A stretch of 17,051 nt of DNA from T3Sed10-241 sp036796255 (lineage in GTDB: Bacteria; Bacteroidota; Bacteroidia; Flavobacteriales_D; Cryomorphaceae), in assembly GCA_036796255.1 (NCBI GenBank), contig DAIRDH010000064.1, positions 1 through 17,051 of the forward strand. Reading direction: 5' to 3'. A program made the translations under genes and the position numbers. Under the pieces are notes generated by a model. That model worked only from the letters and a program-made list of their open reading frames with translations, did not search any database and was not told where the DNA came from. Within the stretch, counting starts at the first letter, position 1, and the number at the start of each line of letters is the position of its first letter. This document shows positions 1 to 9,354 of this stretch, one piece after another.

Positions 1-135
1 AGCCGCAAAGCGGTGTGGATTGATGAGCAGGGTATTTCGGACTACATACCTTGCAACTTTCAGGCGGGCATATACTTAGTTTCGGTACTTGCCGGTGAAG
101 ACATGCGCTCCAAGCCCCTTGTCATCACCAAGTAA
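1..135 (+). CDS. C-terminal end of a T9SS-secreted protein (partial, 5' end outside the window)
   Basis: Reading frame 1 is open from the first base to a TAA at 133-135 and gives the last 44 residues of a protein, ending in MRSKPLVITK. Aligned without gaps to the last 44 residues of the giant protein at 355-9345, 31 of 44 positions are identical, including WIDEQGISD and MRSKPLVITK. The giant carries a recognisable T9SS type A sorting domain there, so this fragment is the end of the same kind of domain. By family knowledge such domains guide the protein through the type IX secretion pore and are removed or attached at the surface. The rest of the gene lies upstream, so its size and passenger domains are unknown. 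The similarity and adjacency point to a tandem duplication. An independent gain of similar sorting domains is possible but less likely. Confidence 0.85.
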   Translation, partial: SRKAVWIDEQGISDYIPCNFQAGIYLVSVLAGEDMRSKPLVITK

Positions 136-254
136 TTGGTGGCACGCTGAAGCTTTCTACGGTATGCACAATCGCTGCTGTGGGTGGATTAAACATAGGA
201 TTTAACCCATAAGCAATTCGCTTCTTTCGCTAAAGTGCAGATGGCGCAGTATTT

Positions 255-267
255 TAGGGTAACCCTA
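255..267. promoter_or_regulatory. Perfect 13-base palindrome, possible operator
   Basis: TAGGGT-A-ACCCTA is a perfect inverted repeat of 6 + 1 + 6 bases. It overlaps the weaker of two candidate -7 boxes upstream of the giant secreted protein, which is where a repressor site could act. There is no second copy in the window and no regulator gene nearby, so a role as an operator is inference only. Confidence 0.2.
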
Positions 268-307
268 TTGTCCTTATTCCGTTAAATCAGACAAATATTG
301 AATTTGC

Positions 308-330
308 CCGACCCCTTAAACTAAGGTCGG
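308..330 (+). other. Stem-loop in the 5' leader of the giant gene
   Basis: CCGACC (308-313) pairs with GGTCGG (325-330). After a two-C bulge, TTA (316-318) pairs with TAA (322-324) around an AAC loop. An alternative local hairpin is CCTTA (314-318) with TAAGG (322-326). The structure ends 24 bases before the ATG at 355. No T tract follows, so it is unlikely to be a classical terminator. If transcription starts upstream, it would sit in the mRNA leader and could affect stability or translation. Confidence 0.35.
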
Positions 331-354
331 CGAAAACACCAATTTGTCGATTTT

Positions 355-3300
355 ATGTACAGATTTTCAGCGTATTTAAGTAAGAGAAAAGCCCTCGCTT
401 TTTCAGTGTTTTTGGCATGTTTTCTCCTCTCAACGGTACAGGCACAATACGGTCCTTTCGGTATTGGAAATGCCGATGGCATCGACAATCAGCCCAGGCT
501 CTTGCTTTGGCTCGATGGCAGTACGCCAACGGTAGCTCCTGAGAGCAATGTGTTGGTATGGCCTGATAAATCGGGCAACGACAACCACTTCACGGCTACT
601 GCTGCTACAAGTCCTGTGCTAAAAGCCAGCGGGCCCAATAGCCGGCCATACCTTCTCTTCAACAAGGAAAACAATAGGATGACCCTTGCCAACCTGACTT
701 TCGAGAATCAGGGGGTGTCTATTTTCTATGTTTTCAAAACTGCAGACGGCAATTATGGAATGTTCTCTTTTGCGGAGTCCGATGCAAACCCATCCCAAAT
801 TCTGGCAAAACAATCAGGTGGCCAAAACCGATTTACGATTGATGGGCAGGAGCACACCACCAACCTCGGAAACCTCAGCAATAACGTGTGGCGCTATGCT
901 GGATTTATATGGGATGGAGTGAACAATCCTACATATTGGCATAGAAGTAACGGCACGGGGGCTCCCGAATTTACAGAGAGCAATGTCTTGAATGGCCTGA
1001 GTACTGCAGCCAATGGAACCGCGGTCATCGGACACATTCAAAATTTGCTCAATGATGGTTATGTGACCGATGAGTCCTTTCAAGGTGAGTTGGCGGAGAT
1101 TTTTGTCTATGACGGTACGGTCAATAAAGCCCATTTGCGACAGATCAACACCTATTTCAGAAACAAATACAATGTCGGTGGAACCGGAGGCTGGGATAAG
1201 CTGGGCGCACCTGCAGCCTATCGGGAAGGCTTAATTGGTATAGCCCGTGACAACGGCAGCAATTCGGAGCACCGCCACTCACGGGCCGACGGATTGGTAC
1301 TGCGTGCAAATCCCGGAGGCCTGCAGGGTAATTTTGGTTATTTGTCTGGATCACACGATAATACTACCAATAGTATTGAAACCACGAACCTTCCGGCAGG
1401 TGTAGATGCACGTTGGAATCGCGACTGGTTCCTTCGAAAGGATGGATTGGGTAATGGAAGCGATATTCAAATTGCCTTTGACTTTGGTGAAGGCATCGGA
1501 GGGGAGTTTCCTTTCAATGCTGAAAATTACGTGCTCTTATACCGCACAGGAACCACAGGAAATTATGCTATCCGTACCGTAAATGAAGTCTATATCCAAG
1601 ACAAAGAAGTGGTGTTTCGACTTGCGGGCAGTCAAATTCCCAATACAGGCTATTACACCTTAGGTACAAAAGACAATATACTGAGCAGCCTGAATGGCCA
1701 GGTATCCCGCACATGGCACGCCTATCAGTCAGGCAACTGGAGCGAACCCCTTACCTGGACCCTTGACGGTAGCGCGGCTCCGTCATACGTGAATCCGGGT
1801 GGTGATATTCCTGCACTTGGCGACGCCATCGTGGTGGGAAGCGGACGCACAGTTACAGCCAACCTTACCAACAGGGTGCAGAGCTCGCTCCGCGTTTTTG
1901 GAACAGTTGATTTCGCCGCGACCTCGGGCCACAATATGGGCGCCATTTCCGGAAACGGAACAATACGATGTGCGGGATCATCAGGCATAGGCAATTTTCC
2001 TGCGGGAAATACAGCCGATTTTGCCAATCCCTCAACCGGTGGAATCACTGAATTTTACGGAAGTGGCTTTACCCAAACCATGAATCTCTTGCTGAACAGG
2101 GTTAGGATCAACCTCACCAATAGTTCGGCAACCTTGATTCTTGCTGCAAACTTCACGCACAATGGATTTTTTGAGATCAACACCGGAACGTTCCAAATAA
2201 ACAACAATGCGGCTGCTACACGAACCCTGGAAAGTTTTGACAACGTACTTGTAGAGTCCAATGGACGCATTACTGTAAGTGCTGCCAACCGCCAGCATGC
2301 ATGGACTTTTCACAAAGATTTTACCAACGAAGGTGGAGATGTAAGGTTTACAAACCGAACCAGTCCAAACTATACTTCGAATGAAACCCAAGGCCATGTA
2401 TTTGCCCGATTTGTGAGCGCAACAGAAAATCAAAGCTTGATTGCCAATGGTATTTCATATTTCACACGCATCATCGTCAATAAAGGGAGCAACGCAACAT
2501 ATGTCCTTACTATAAGTGCCGATGGTCCCAATAAATTCGCTCTGTTTGGAAACTGCAATTCTAATATGGGTGATAGCCCATATTACGCGGAAGGCACCGG
2601 TGCACAAGCCACATCCGTATCGCTTATCAATGGTACCCTTGAAATTCGTGAGCACATCTTTTTGCCCCTTCAGACAGGTGCAAACAACTTCAATATCAAT
2701 GAAACCGCAGCCCTTTGGATCAACGGCGGTTTTGCGGCTAAAGGAGCCCCTGACGTCGGACCGGGTAATGCAACAGCCATTGTGCCTTATGGCTTAATTC
2801 GTGTGTCCGCAGGTAGGCTGAATGCCAACTGTAACAGTGGAGTTACTACCAGGGCCAATGGAGTACTTCAAGTGGATGGAGGTGAGGTATATGCAAACCA
2901 GATTCGCACATCAGTTTTTGGTCCTACCAATGTCGGTGGAATTATCATCACGGGTGGTTTGGTTGACGTGGATGGTACCCGCCCAGGGGGAACCGCGGGA
3001 ACTTATTATACCTTTAGCCTTACTTACCCCGGTAACCTGTTCAGAATGACCGGGGGAGAGCTTCATGTTGCCGGACCCACAGGCAATGGATTGATTTTCA
3101 TTAATTCCAGTCCTGAGCAAACCAGCGTAAGTGGGGGTACAGTGATTGCCGATGTGAAAAACACTACAGATCGTTACCGAATTACAAGTAGGGCCCCGTT
3201 CTGGAACCTGGAAGTAAGGCGTAGCGATGCTTCCGGAACCAACAGACCTGTCGTGATAACTGGCGGAACAAGCTTTGGTGAAGCCATCGAAGATCAACCA

Positions 3301-6300
3301 CTTTTAATACGAAATAGCCTTAGAATAACAGGAACCAATAGCCCTACGCTCCGCATGCGATCTGTTGGAAACAATAATATAGACGCCTTTATTCGCGGTA
3401 ATTTTATCGTTGAAAATGGGGGAGTGTATGATCACTTTACGAACACCACACATTTCGAAGGAGGAAACAATAGCATACTTTCCTTGCCCACGGGCAGCAC
3501 CCAAACCTTTCACAATGTGGTGGTCAACAAAAACGACGAAACCCGCTTTGCAGAAATTCAGGGTGGGAATGGCACCATGGCCATGGAAGTTCAAGGAGAT
3601 TTCAATATAGAACGAGGCTATTTCAACAATGTAACCCGGCATGTGCGCATCCTGGGCAATGTAATCAACCGCCAGGCTTTTGGCGTTGAGACAGCCACTG
3701 GAATTGTAAGAATGGAAGGAACATCTCCACAGGAAATATTTTCAGACAATGGGATTTTCCACACCCTTTCAATCAACAATGCAAATGGTGTGACCCTTAC
3801 CAATGGCGATTTACGGGTGCGCCGCACCATGCAATTGCTCAGCGGCAATTTCTATTTGGGGTCTCACAAATTGCGCGTTGAGTCCGCTGCAGGAGGTTTA
3901 AGTGTAGGAAGTCCTTCAGCCAACAGGTGTTTTGTCACCGATGGAAGCGCCGGCGCGGGTGGACTTGAGGTGATTTTCCGTTTGCCCACACAAAACACCA
4001 CATTTCCTTTAGGGGTTCAGAATGGTCCTGACGTGAAATACACACCTGCTGTGGTTCGTGTCAACAACGACTATGACGACGAAGGCTTTATTCGCATTGT
4101 TCCGGTCAATTCCAGTTTGGCCTCAGCAAACCTTTCCGTTGCCGACTACCTTGCTTTTCACTGGAAGGTGTCGCACAGCGAGTTCGAAACATTGCCCAGA
4201 GTGAGCCACCAGTTTCAGTACAACAATGAAGACGTGGTGGGAAGTGCTGCCAACTTTGTCGCTGGAAGGGTGCTTTTCGATGCGCCTTTTGACCGCCAAT
4301 TTGATGAATTGCCCGTCGCTCTGAGTCACGTGGTGACCGGGAGCCGTTGGATATTTTACAACGGCGACGACGTGGCAAACGCCTCAACAGGTCTGGGACG
4401 CGTGCTGACCAATGCGGCCTACACCGCAGGTCACGAAGACATGTTTTTTGGCCGCCCCAAAGTGTTCTATAGCCGCAGCTCAACGATGGATGCCGACTTT
4501 AATACTGGGTCCAATTGGAACGAGCTGGCTCAATTTGGTCCAAGTGCCGGGCCATATCAATATCACGGCACGGGCGTGAGTGGCAATACCGAATACCCGC
4601 AGGCCGGTGATATTGCTTTTATTGGATTTGATCCGAGCACAGGCCGTCCGCATTCCTATGCAGCTTCGGCTGCCGGTGTGGCTGCCGCCGAAGTGCGGTT
4701 TACTCCGCTTCAAACTGCCAGCGGCACCCGTCTTCCACGCTGGGAGGGCCCGGCAGCAGCTGATATCACAGTGCTGCGACCGACCTTTAGCTTTACCAGT
4801 ACCGCCGAGATTCAAAATGTTGCATCCATCAGCGGCGAAGGAACCATACTCCTCCGGGGCAACGTAGACCTCTCTGTGGTGGATATCGGAAACTTTCTTG
4901 TGGAAGATTCAAGTATTGTGATGGTTCAGATTCCGACATCTGCCACCCTCCAATTGGATCACCTGCCTTCCGAAATGCCAAACTTTTTCGTCACCTCGGG
5001 TAGCAATGGTTCTACCAATGCGGCCGCCCAGCCCAACGCGAACCTCAAGGTACGTGGTGACCTTGAAATAGCGGGTAATGCAAAGCTATGGCTCGCTACC
5101 GGAGTTTCGGGCAATATACAGGTGGGACGAAATTTAATTTTGGCAAAATACCAGGCGGTTAGCTCTGGCCCCGGCTTCCGCTTTCGCTCTATGGGTACGC
5201 CCAGAACCGTAACAGTAGGCGGCGATTTGCGCATATTCGGTGATGGTGCCCAGGTAGGGGTGCTCAGCCCAAGTGCATTCCCGCAGCTCATTCATACCTT
5301 GACGGTAAATCAGAATATTATTCAAAATGCTCCGGCAAGTACAGGGCTCAATTTATTTTCCAATATCACCCAGGACTACGTATCGCTTGAATTGAAAGGG
5401 GCAGGCAACCATCAGTTTATCAATTCCGCGGGAAATGCCCCGGTACTGGGCCGCATTGTGATCGACAAAGGCAATAATTTGTCAAGTGGCTTCTCGTTCA
5501 ACTCGCTCATCAACGTCAATGCACCTGCCAATGAGGAAGTGAAACCCATTGAGTTGCTCAATGGTTTGCTTACGATCAATCATCCATCTACTGCAATCAC
5601 GCTGAGCAATGGCGCCCGAAATTACAACATTCCTTCTACTGCGGGCATTGCCCTCGGCAATGGAACCTTGCGTATCAATGGCAATCAAATCGGGCTTAAC
5701 CTGGCGGGATTGTTAAAGATTGACGGCGGTGTCTTTGAACTTGGAAACACCGAAGGGCAAAATAACTATATAGAGTATTCTGCTGGTGGTGCCGCGAAAA
5801 TTGAAGTCAATGGCGGTCAGTTGAACGTGGGCTCACAGATCAGAAGGGGCCTCACCAACACCCAGGGAGTGCTGGATTTCAGACAATCTGGCGGAATCAC
5901 CAGGGTTGGTATCTTCGATGCCCCCAATGCCAACCGGGGAGTCTTGGAAATAGTAAATGGCGGAAGTCGATTTGACCTTACAGGTGGCCAGCTCATCCTT
6001 GTGAGGGGAGTCAACAGCACGAGCACTCCCAGCCTTTTGCTTCAGCCCACTATAAGCAATTTTAACGCGGCTGCCGATGTAATTATTGGAAGCGCCGCCT
6101 CGCCTTCAGGGGCTGCAATGAAAAACTTTGGAATACAATCTTCGGTAATCATTCCTTCATTGATTATCAACAACGACAGTGGATCTGATCCAGTGGTAAG
6201 TTTGTACACCGCACCATTAACCATAGATGACTATTTAGAAATTTCGTCCGGAAGTACATTCGACTCCCGTGTTTTTGACCTTGAAACGCGTGGGGACATC

Positions 6301-9300
6301 ATGAACAATGGCACCCTGAAGTCAATCAACGGCAGGCTTATCGTGAACCACTCCAGCCTCGGAACGCTTTCAGGCGCAGGCGTTTTTGACCTCAACAGAT
6401 TTGAGAGAGTGGGAGGGGGTGTCACCTCAGTTGAAGCCAATTTACTTGTCAATGGTGACTTTAAACTCGACCAGGGCATTATGAGCTTTGGAGCGCATAG
6501 CCTTACGGCGAAAGGGCTGGTGAATATTGATGGCGAGTTAGACTTTAGCTCCGGAGAGGGCTTAATAATGAATGGAAATGGATTACAAACTTTGAGGCGT
6601 ACCAACTCAGGGACTTCATATATCGATATTTTGACATCTGACAACCCGGCGGGTATTACGCAGATTGCGAGTGCAGGCCATAGTTTTGTCATAGGACGGG
6701 ATTTGCGGATGAAGAGAGGAATATTTAACCTGAACGGTAATTTGCTTGAACTCGGCGAAAGCGCTGTGATCAGTCAGGTCAATGCTTTTGGCCAAAACAA
6801 TATGATCAGCACGGGCGGTGCATTAACCAATTTTGGAGTGCGCAAGGCACTCGCTGCCAATATCACGGAAGATTTATTCGTACCACTTGGGTTGGAGAAG
6901 TATATGCCAATACGTTTGATATTCAGTGATGTGAATTATTCGAGTGGCGATACCCCCAGTACCTATTTGTTTAGGCTGGTACAGCCAGCACAAAATGCGG
7001 TAACTGATCCCAATAACGCATTACAAATGTATTTTGCAGTGGTGGCCGACAATATTGGAAACAACCTGCGCATGGACCTGGAATTGAATTATGACCAGGA
7101 TTATGTGGCAGTCACAGGCACAAATGTGGAGGAGGACTACCTCACTGCCCGTATTCTTGATGGCGACGTTTTCAAAGGTCTGGGGAATTTAAATACTGCC
7201 CTGAATGTCTTGACATTTAGCTTTAATAATGTGAGCGCTAACGGTGTAACTGGTGATTATTTTGCTGGTATCGATGAAGCCATTCCTGCTGATGTTGCCA
7301 AGTTTATCACCATTAGGAACGGTAACGTAAATGAAGGGGGCACACCCGGACCGTCCGGAACTTATGACGAAGAAGTACCTGGTGGAGGTGTGCCAAATGG
7401 TGCCGAAGTTCGTATCGCGAACAACCATGTATTGAGCTTCAATGTACCTGGAGTTGTTTTTTATAAAACGATTATCGATGAAAATGCTACACTTGAAATC
7501 GAAGCCAACAGCTTGCACAGGCTTGGAATTGTTGAGGGAACAGGAACAATTCGATTGGTCAATAGTGGCAATCTTCCCAATGGAAATTACAATGATTTCC
7601 TCACCTGCACTGGCGGTAAATTGGAATTTGCCGGAACGGCCAATTACGAAGTGCTTTCGAATTTACCGATAGCAAGATCTGTTTCTTTAATAGGTTCCGG
7701 CACAAGAAACATGGCCAACAATGACGTGACGATTTGTGAAGATTTTCTCGTTGACGGACCAAATTTCACCGTATCCAGTTTGTCGAAACTCATTGTTGAA
7801 GGCGATGCCTTACTTGAGAATGGAACTTTCAATGCCAACCAGGGCGACCTGGAAATCAACGGCGATGCAATACTCACTGGAGGTTCCTTCACCGCGGGCA
7901 ATGCCGGTACGCGTAGCTTTAATGGCGATGTGGTAATCAACAGCGGCTCATTCAATGTGGGCTCTGGCGGCCAAACCGAGATGAAAGGCAATTTCACCAG
8001 AAACGGAGGAACTTTCATTGGCGGAACCGCATCCGGAAGCTTGATTTTTTCAGGAGAAGATGAGCAGTTGCTGACAGGCGATTTTACTGTGCCAAATAAC
8101 TTGCGCATTGTGGAAATTAATAACCCAGCTGGTTTGCGCCTGCAAAACAATGCAGATGTAAACCACACTTTGAGACTTACTGAAGGAAAAATCTATACCG
8201 AAGCGACCAGTCTAATAAAACTAACAACAAATAGTGTTGTGGTGGAACCAACAGGGGGGAGCGCAAACTCCTTCGTGAATGGACCCATGGAATGGGCCCT
8301 GACAGGAGGTGCAAATGCCAACCTTGACCGAATTTTCCCTATTGGTCGTGGGCTATACCACCGCCCATTGAGGCTTGCAGGCCGCTCTGCGCCTCTCCGC
8401 ACCTGGACTGCTGAATACCATGACACGATAGCCGTTGTCGAGCCTCTGATTCCAACCCTCGACCCTTTTGATCCATTTATTATCCGCACGGTGAGCAAGC
8501 AGGAATACTGGCGCGTAAACAGCAACTCCGCAGAGGCTACCACTTCACGTGTAGGCTTAAGCTGGGGCGACAACTCCGTGGTAGCTGAAGAAGCCGGTGA
8601 CTACCAAAAATTGGTGGTGCTTCATTGGGACAACGGAAACCAGATATGGCAAACCGCCGGTGCAGTGGAGTCCTCATTCAATTTCGACGCAGTAGCCAAC
8701 CTTGGAACATTTACGAGTGCTAGCGGAGTACCGTTTAGCGAGGTATTCTTTACCCTCGGTTCTACCGATGCCATCAATCCGCTGCCTGTAACATGGCTCA
8801 GGTTTAATGGCGCGACTGACGGTGCGCATCATACGCTCAATTGGGCCACGGCCAGTGAAATCAACAATGACTATTTTGAGCTCGAAAGGTCAATCGATGG
8901 CCACAACTTTACTACCATTGCCGTGGTTGAGGGCGCTGGCAACAGCGTCACAGAGCTTAGCTATCAATATGTAGACAAGCTAGCCCCAGCCGGCAGGGTG
9001 TACTACCGCGTAAAGCAAGTCGACTTTAACGGAAAGTTTGAATATGCACCTGAAGTGGTTACCCTCATAAGAGAGGAAGCCGAAGATACCAGGATGGACT
9101 TTATGCTCTACCCAAACCCGAGCAACCAAGGCAGCGTTCGCATTCAAATTTCCGATTTTGAAGCTGAAATGGTCATCATCTCCGTGGCTGACATGAGTGG
9201 CAAAATTCTGAACAGGAAGGCAAATTGGATAGATGAACAAGGTATTTCCGATTTCATTTCTTGCGACTATCAGCCCGGTGTGTATATTGTGAGTGTGCTT

Positions 9301-9345
9301 CACGATGGCGCCATGCGCTCGAAGCCCTTGGTAATAACTAAGTAA
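355..9345 (+). CDS. Giant (2996 aa) T9SS-secreted, beta-helix-rich surface protein with LamG-like N-terminus
   Basis: Probably a very large cell-surface or secreted adhesin-like protein. The start is set by a signal peptide: basic RKR region, hydrophobic core, cleavage predicted between A30 and Q31 (TVQA|QYG). Residues about 45-272 look like a concanavalin/LamG-type lectin fold (LLLWLDGS, WPDKSGNDNHF). Residues about 288-445 resemble the domain of unknown function that often follows LamG in Bacteroidota (IGIARDNGS), often listed as DUF8202. Three related modules then begin near residues 452, 1370 and 2317, each with a disordered opening and a line of the form G-x-GTI. Between them are long Gly/Asn-rich stretches with recurring GG-x-hydrophobic units, typical of right-handed beta-helices. 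A fibronectin-like segment starts near 2809 (PLPVTW). The T9SS type A sorting domain covers about 2914-2996, with YPNP at 2919-2922. No catalytic motif is evident. The next gene begins 9 bases downstream. Confidence 0.93.
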   Translation: MYRFSAYLSKRKALAFSVFLACFLLSTVQAQYGPFGIGNADGIDNQPRLLLWLDGSTPTVAPESNVLVWPDKSGNDNHFTATAATSPVLKASGPNSRPYLLFNKENNRMTLANLTFENQGVSIFYVFKTADGNYGMFSFAESDANPSQILAKQSGGQNRFTIDGQEHTTNLGNLSNNVWRYAGFIWDGVNNPTYWHRSNGTGAPEFTESNVLNGLSTAANGTAVIGHIQNLLNDGYVTDESFQGELAEIFVYDGTVNKAHLRQINTYFRNKYNVGGTGGWDKLGAPAAYREGLIGIARDNGSNSEHRHSRADGLVLRANPGGLQGNFGYLSGSHDNTTNSIETTNLPAGVDARWNRDWFLRKDGLGNGSDIQIAFDFGEGIGGEFPFNAENYVLLYRTGTTGNYAIRTVNEVYIQDKEVVFRLAGSQIPNTGYYTLGTKDNILSSLNGQVSRTWHAYQSGNWSEPLTWTLDGSAAPSYVNPGGDIPALGDAIVVGSGRTVTANLTNRVQSSLRVFGTVDFAATSGHNMGAISGNGTIRCAGSSGIGNFPAGNTADFANPSTGGITEFYGSGFTQTMNLLLNRVRINLTNSSATLILAANFTHNGFFEINTGTFQINNNAAATRTLESFDNVLVESNGRITVSAANRQHAWTFHKDFTNEGGDVRFTNRTSPNYTSNETQGHVFARFVSATENQSLIANGISYFTRIIVNKGSNATYVLTISADGPNKFALFGNCNSNMGDSPYYAEGTGAQATSVSLINGTLEIREHIFLPLQTGANNFNINETAALWINGGFAAKGAPDVGPGNATAIVPYGLIRVSAGRLNANCNSGVTTRANGVLQVDGGEVYANQIRTSVFGPTNVGGIIITGGLVDVDGTRPGGTAGTYYTFSLTYPGNLFRMTGGELHVAGPTGNGLIFINSSPEQTSVSGGTVIADVKNTTDRYRITSRAPFWNLEVRRSDASGTNRPVVITGGTSFGEAIEDQPLLIRNSLRITGTNSPTLRMRSVGNNNIDAFIRGNFIVENGGVYDHFTNTTHFEGGNNSILSLPTGSTQTFHNVVVNKNDETRFAEIQGGNGTMAMEVQGDFNIERGYFNNVTRHVRILGNVINRQAFGVETATGIVRMEGTSPQEIFSDNGIFHTLSINNANGVTLTNGDLRVRRTMQLLSGNFYLGSHKLRVESAAGGLSVGSPSANRCFVTDGSAGAGGLEVIFRLPTQNTTFPLGVQNGPDVKYTPAVVRVNNDYDDEGFIRIVPVNSSLASANLSVADYLAFHWKVSHSEFETLPRVSHQFQYNNEDVVGSAANFVAGRVLFDAPFDRQFDELPVALSHVVTGSRWIFYNGDDVANASTGLGRVLTNAAYTAGHEDMFFGRPKVFYSRSSTMDADFNTGSNWNELAQFGPSAGPYQYHGTGVSGNTEYPQAGDIAFIGFDPSTGRPHSYAASAAGVAAAEVRFTPLQTASGTRLPRWEGPAAADITVLRPTFSFTSTAEIQNVASISGEGTILLRGNVDLSVVDIGNFLVEDSSIVMVQIPTSATLQLDHLPSEMPNFFVTSGSNGSTNAAAQPNANLKVRGDLEIAGNAKLWLATGVSGNIQVGRNLILAKYQAVSSGPGFRFRSMGTPRTVTVGGDLRIFGDGAQVGVLSPSAFPQLIHTLTVNQNIIQNAPASTGLNLFSNITQDYVSLELKGAGNHQFINSAGNAPVLGRIVIDKGNNLSSGFSFNSLINVNAPANEEVKPIELLNGLLTINHPSTAITLSNGARNYNIPSTAGIALGNGTLRINGNQIGLNLAGLLKIDGGVFELGNTEGQNNYIEYSAGGAAKIEVNGGQLNVGSQIRRGLTNTQGVLDFRQSGGITRVGIFDAPNANRGVLEIVNGGSRFDLTGGQLILVRGVNSTSTPSLLLQPTISNFNAAADVIIGSAASPSGAAMKNFGIQSSVIIPSLIINNDSGSDPVVSLYTAPLTIDDYLEISSGSTFDSRVFDLETRGDIMNNGTLKSINGRLIVNHSSLGTLSGAGVFDLNRFERVGGGVTSVEANLLVNGDFKLDQGIMSFGAHSLTAKGLVNIDGELDFSSGEGLIMNGNGLQTLRRTNSGTSYIDILTSDNPAGITQIASAGHSFVIGRDLRMKRGIFNLNGNLLELGESAVISQVNAFGQNNMISTGGALTNFGVRKALAANITEDLFVPLGLEKYMPIRLIFSDVNYSSGDTPSTYLFRLVQPAQNAVTDPNNALQMYFAVVADNIGNNLRMDLELNYDQDYVAVTGTNVEEDYLTARILDGDVFKGLGNLNTALNVLTFSFNNVSANGVTGDYFAGIDEAIPADVAKFITIRNGNVNEGGTPGPSGTYDEEVPGGGVPNGAEVRIANNHVLSFNVPGVVFYKTIIDENATLEIEANSLHRLGIVEGTGTIRLVNSGNLPNGNYNDFLTCTGGKLEFAGTANYEVLSNLPIARSVSLIGSGTRNMANNDVTICEDFLVDGPNFTVSSLSKLIVEGDALLENGTFNANQGDLEINGDAILTGGSFTAGNAGTRSFNGDVVINSGSFNVGSGGQTEMKGNFTRNGGTFIGGTASGSLIFSGEDEQLLTGDFTVPNNLRIVEINNPAGLRLQNNADVNHTLRLTEGKIYTEATSLIKLTTNSVVVEPTGGSANSFVNGPMEWALTGGANANLDRIFPIGRGLYHRPLRLAGRSAPLRTWTAEYHDTIAVVEPLIPTLDPFDPFIIRTVSKQEYWRVNSNSAEATTSRVGLSWGDNSVVAEEAGDYQKLVVLHWDNGNQIWQTAGAVESSFNFDAVANLGTFTSASGVPFSEVFFTLGSTDAINPLPVTWLRFNGATDGAHHTLNWATASEINNDYFELERSIDGHNFTTIAVVEGAGNSVTELSYQYVDKLAPAGRVYYRVKQVDFNGKFEYAPEVVTLIREEAEDTRMDFMLYPNPSNQGSVRIQISDFEAEMVIISVADMSGKILNRKANWIDEQGISDFISCDYQPGVYIVSVLHDGAMRSKPLVITK

Positions 9346-9354
9346 AGTATTTTT

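Larger units (their letters stand above)
136..354 (+). promoter_or_regulatory. Intergenic leader between the two T9SS cargo genes, with weak promoter candidates
   Basis: This 219-base stretch has no convincing gene. It must hold the end signal of the upstream gene and probably the promoter of the giant gene. Two weak matches to the Bacteroidota -7 box TAnnTTTG are visible: TATTTTAG at 250-257, preceded by TTTC at 225-228, and TGAATTTG at 299-306 without a good -33 partner. Neither is strong enough to decide between. An imperfect inverted repeat (TTAAA 189-193 with TTTAA 201-205) lies downstream of the first stop codon but has no T tract, so it is not a clear terminator. The palindrome at 255-267 and the hairpin at 308-330 are listed separately. 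Confidence 0.3.

Noticed and set aside
375..460. Lipoprotein signal in the giant protein because of FLAC at residues 19-22
   Set aside because: The -3 position is phenylalanine, and a standard signal peptidase I site (VQA before Q31) follows. T9SS cargo normally uses the latter.
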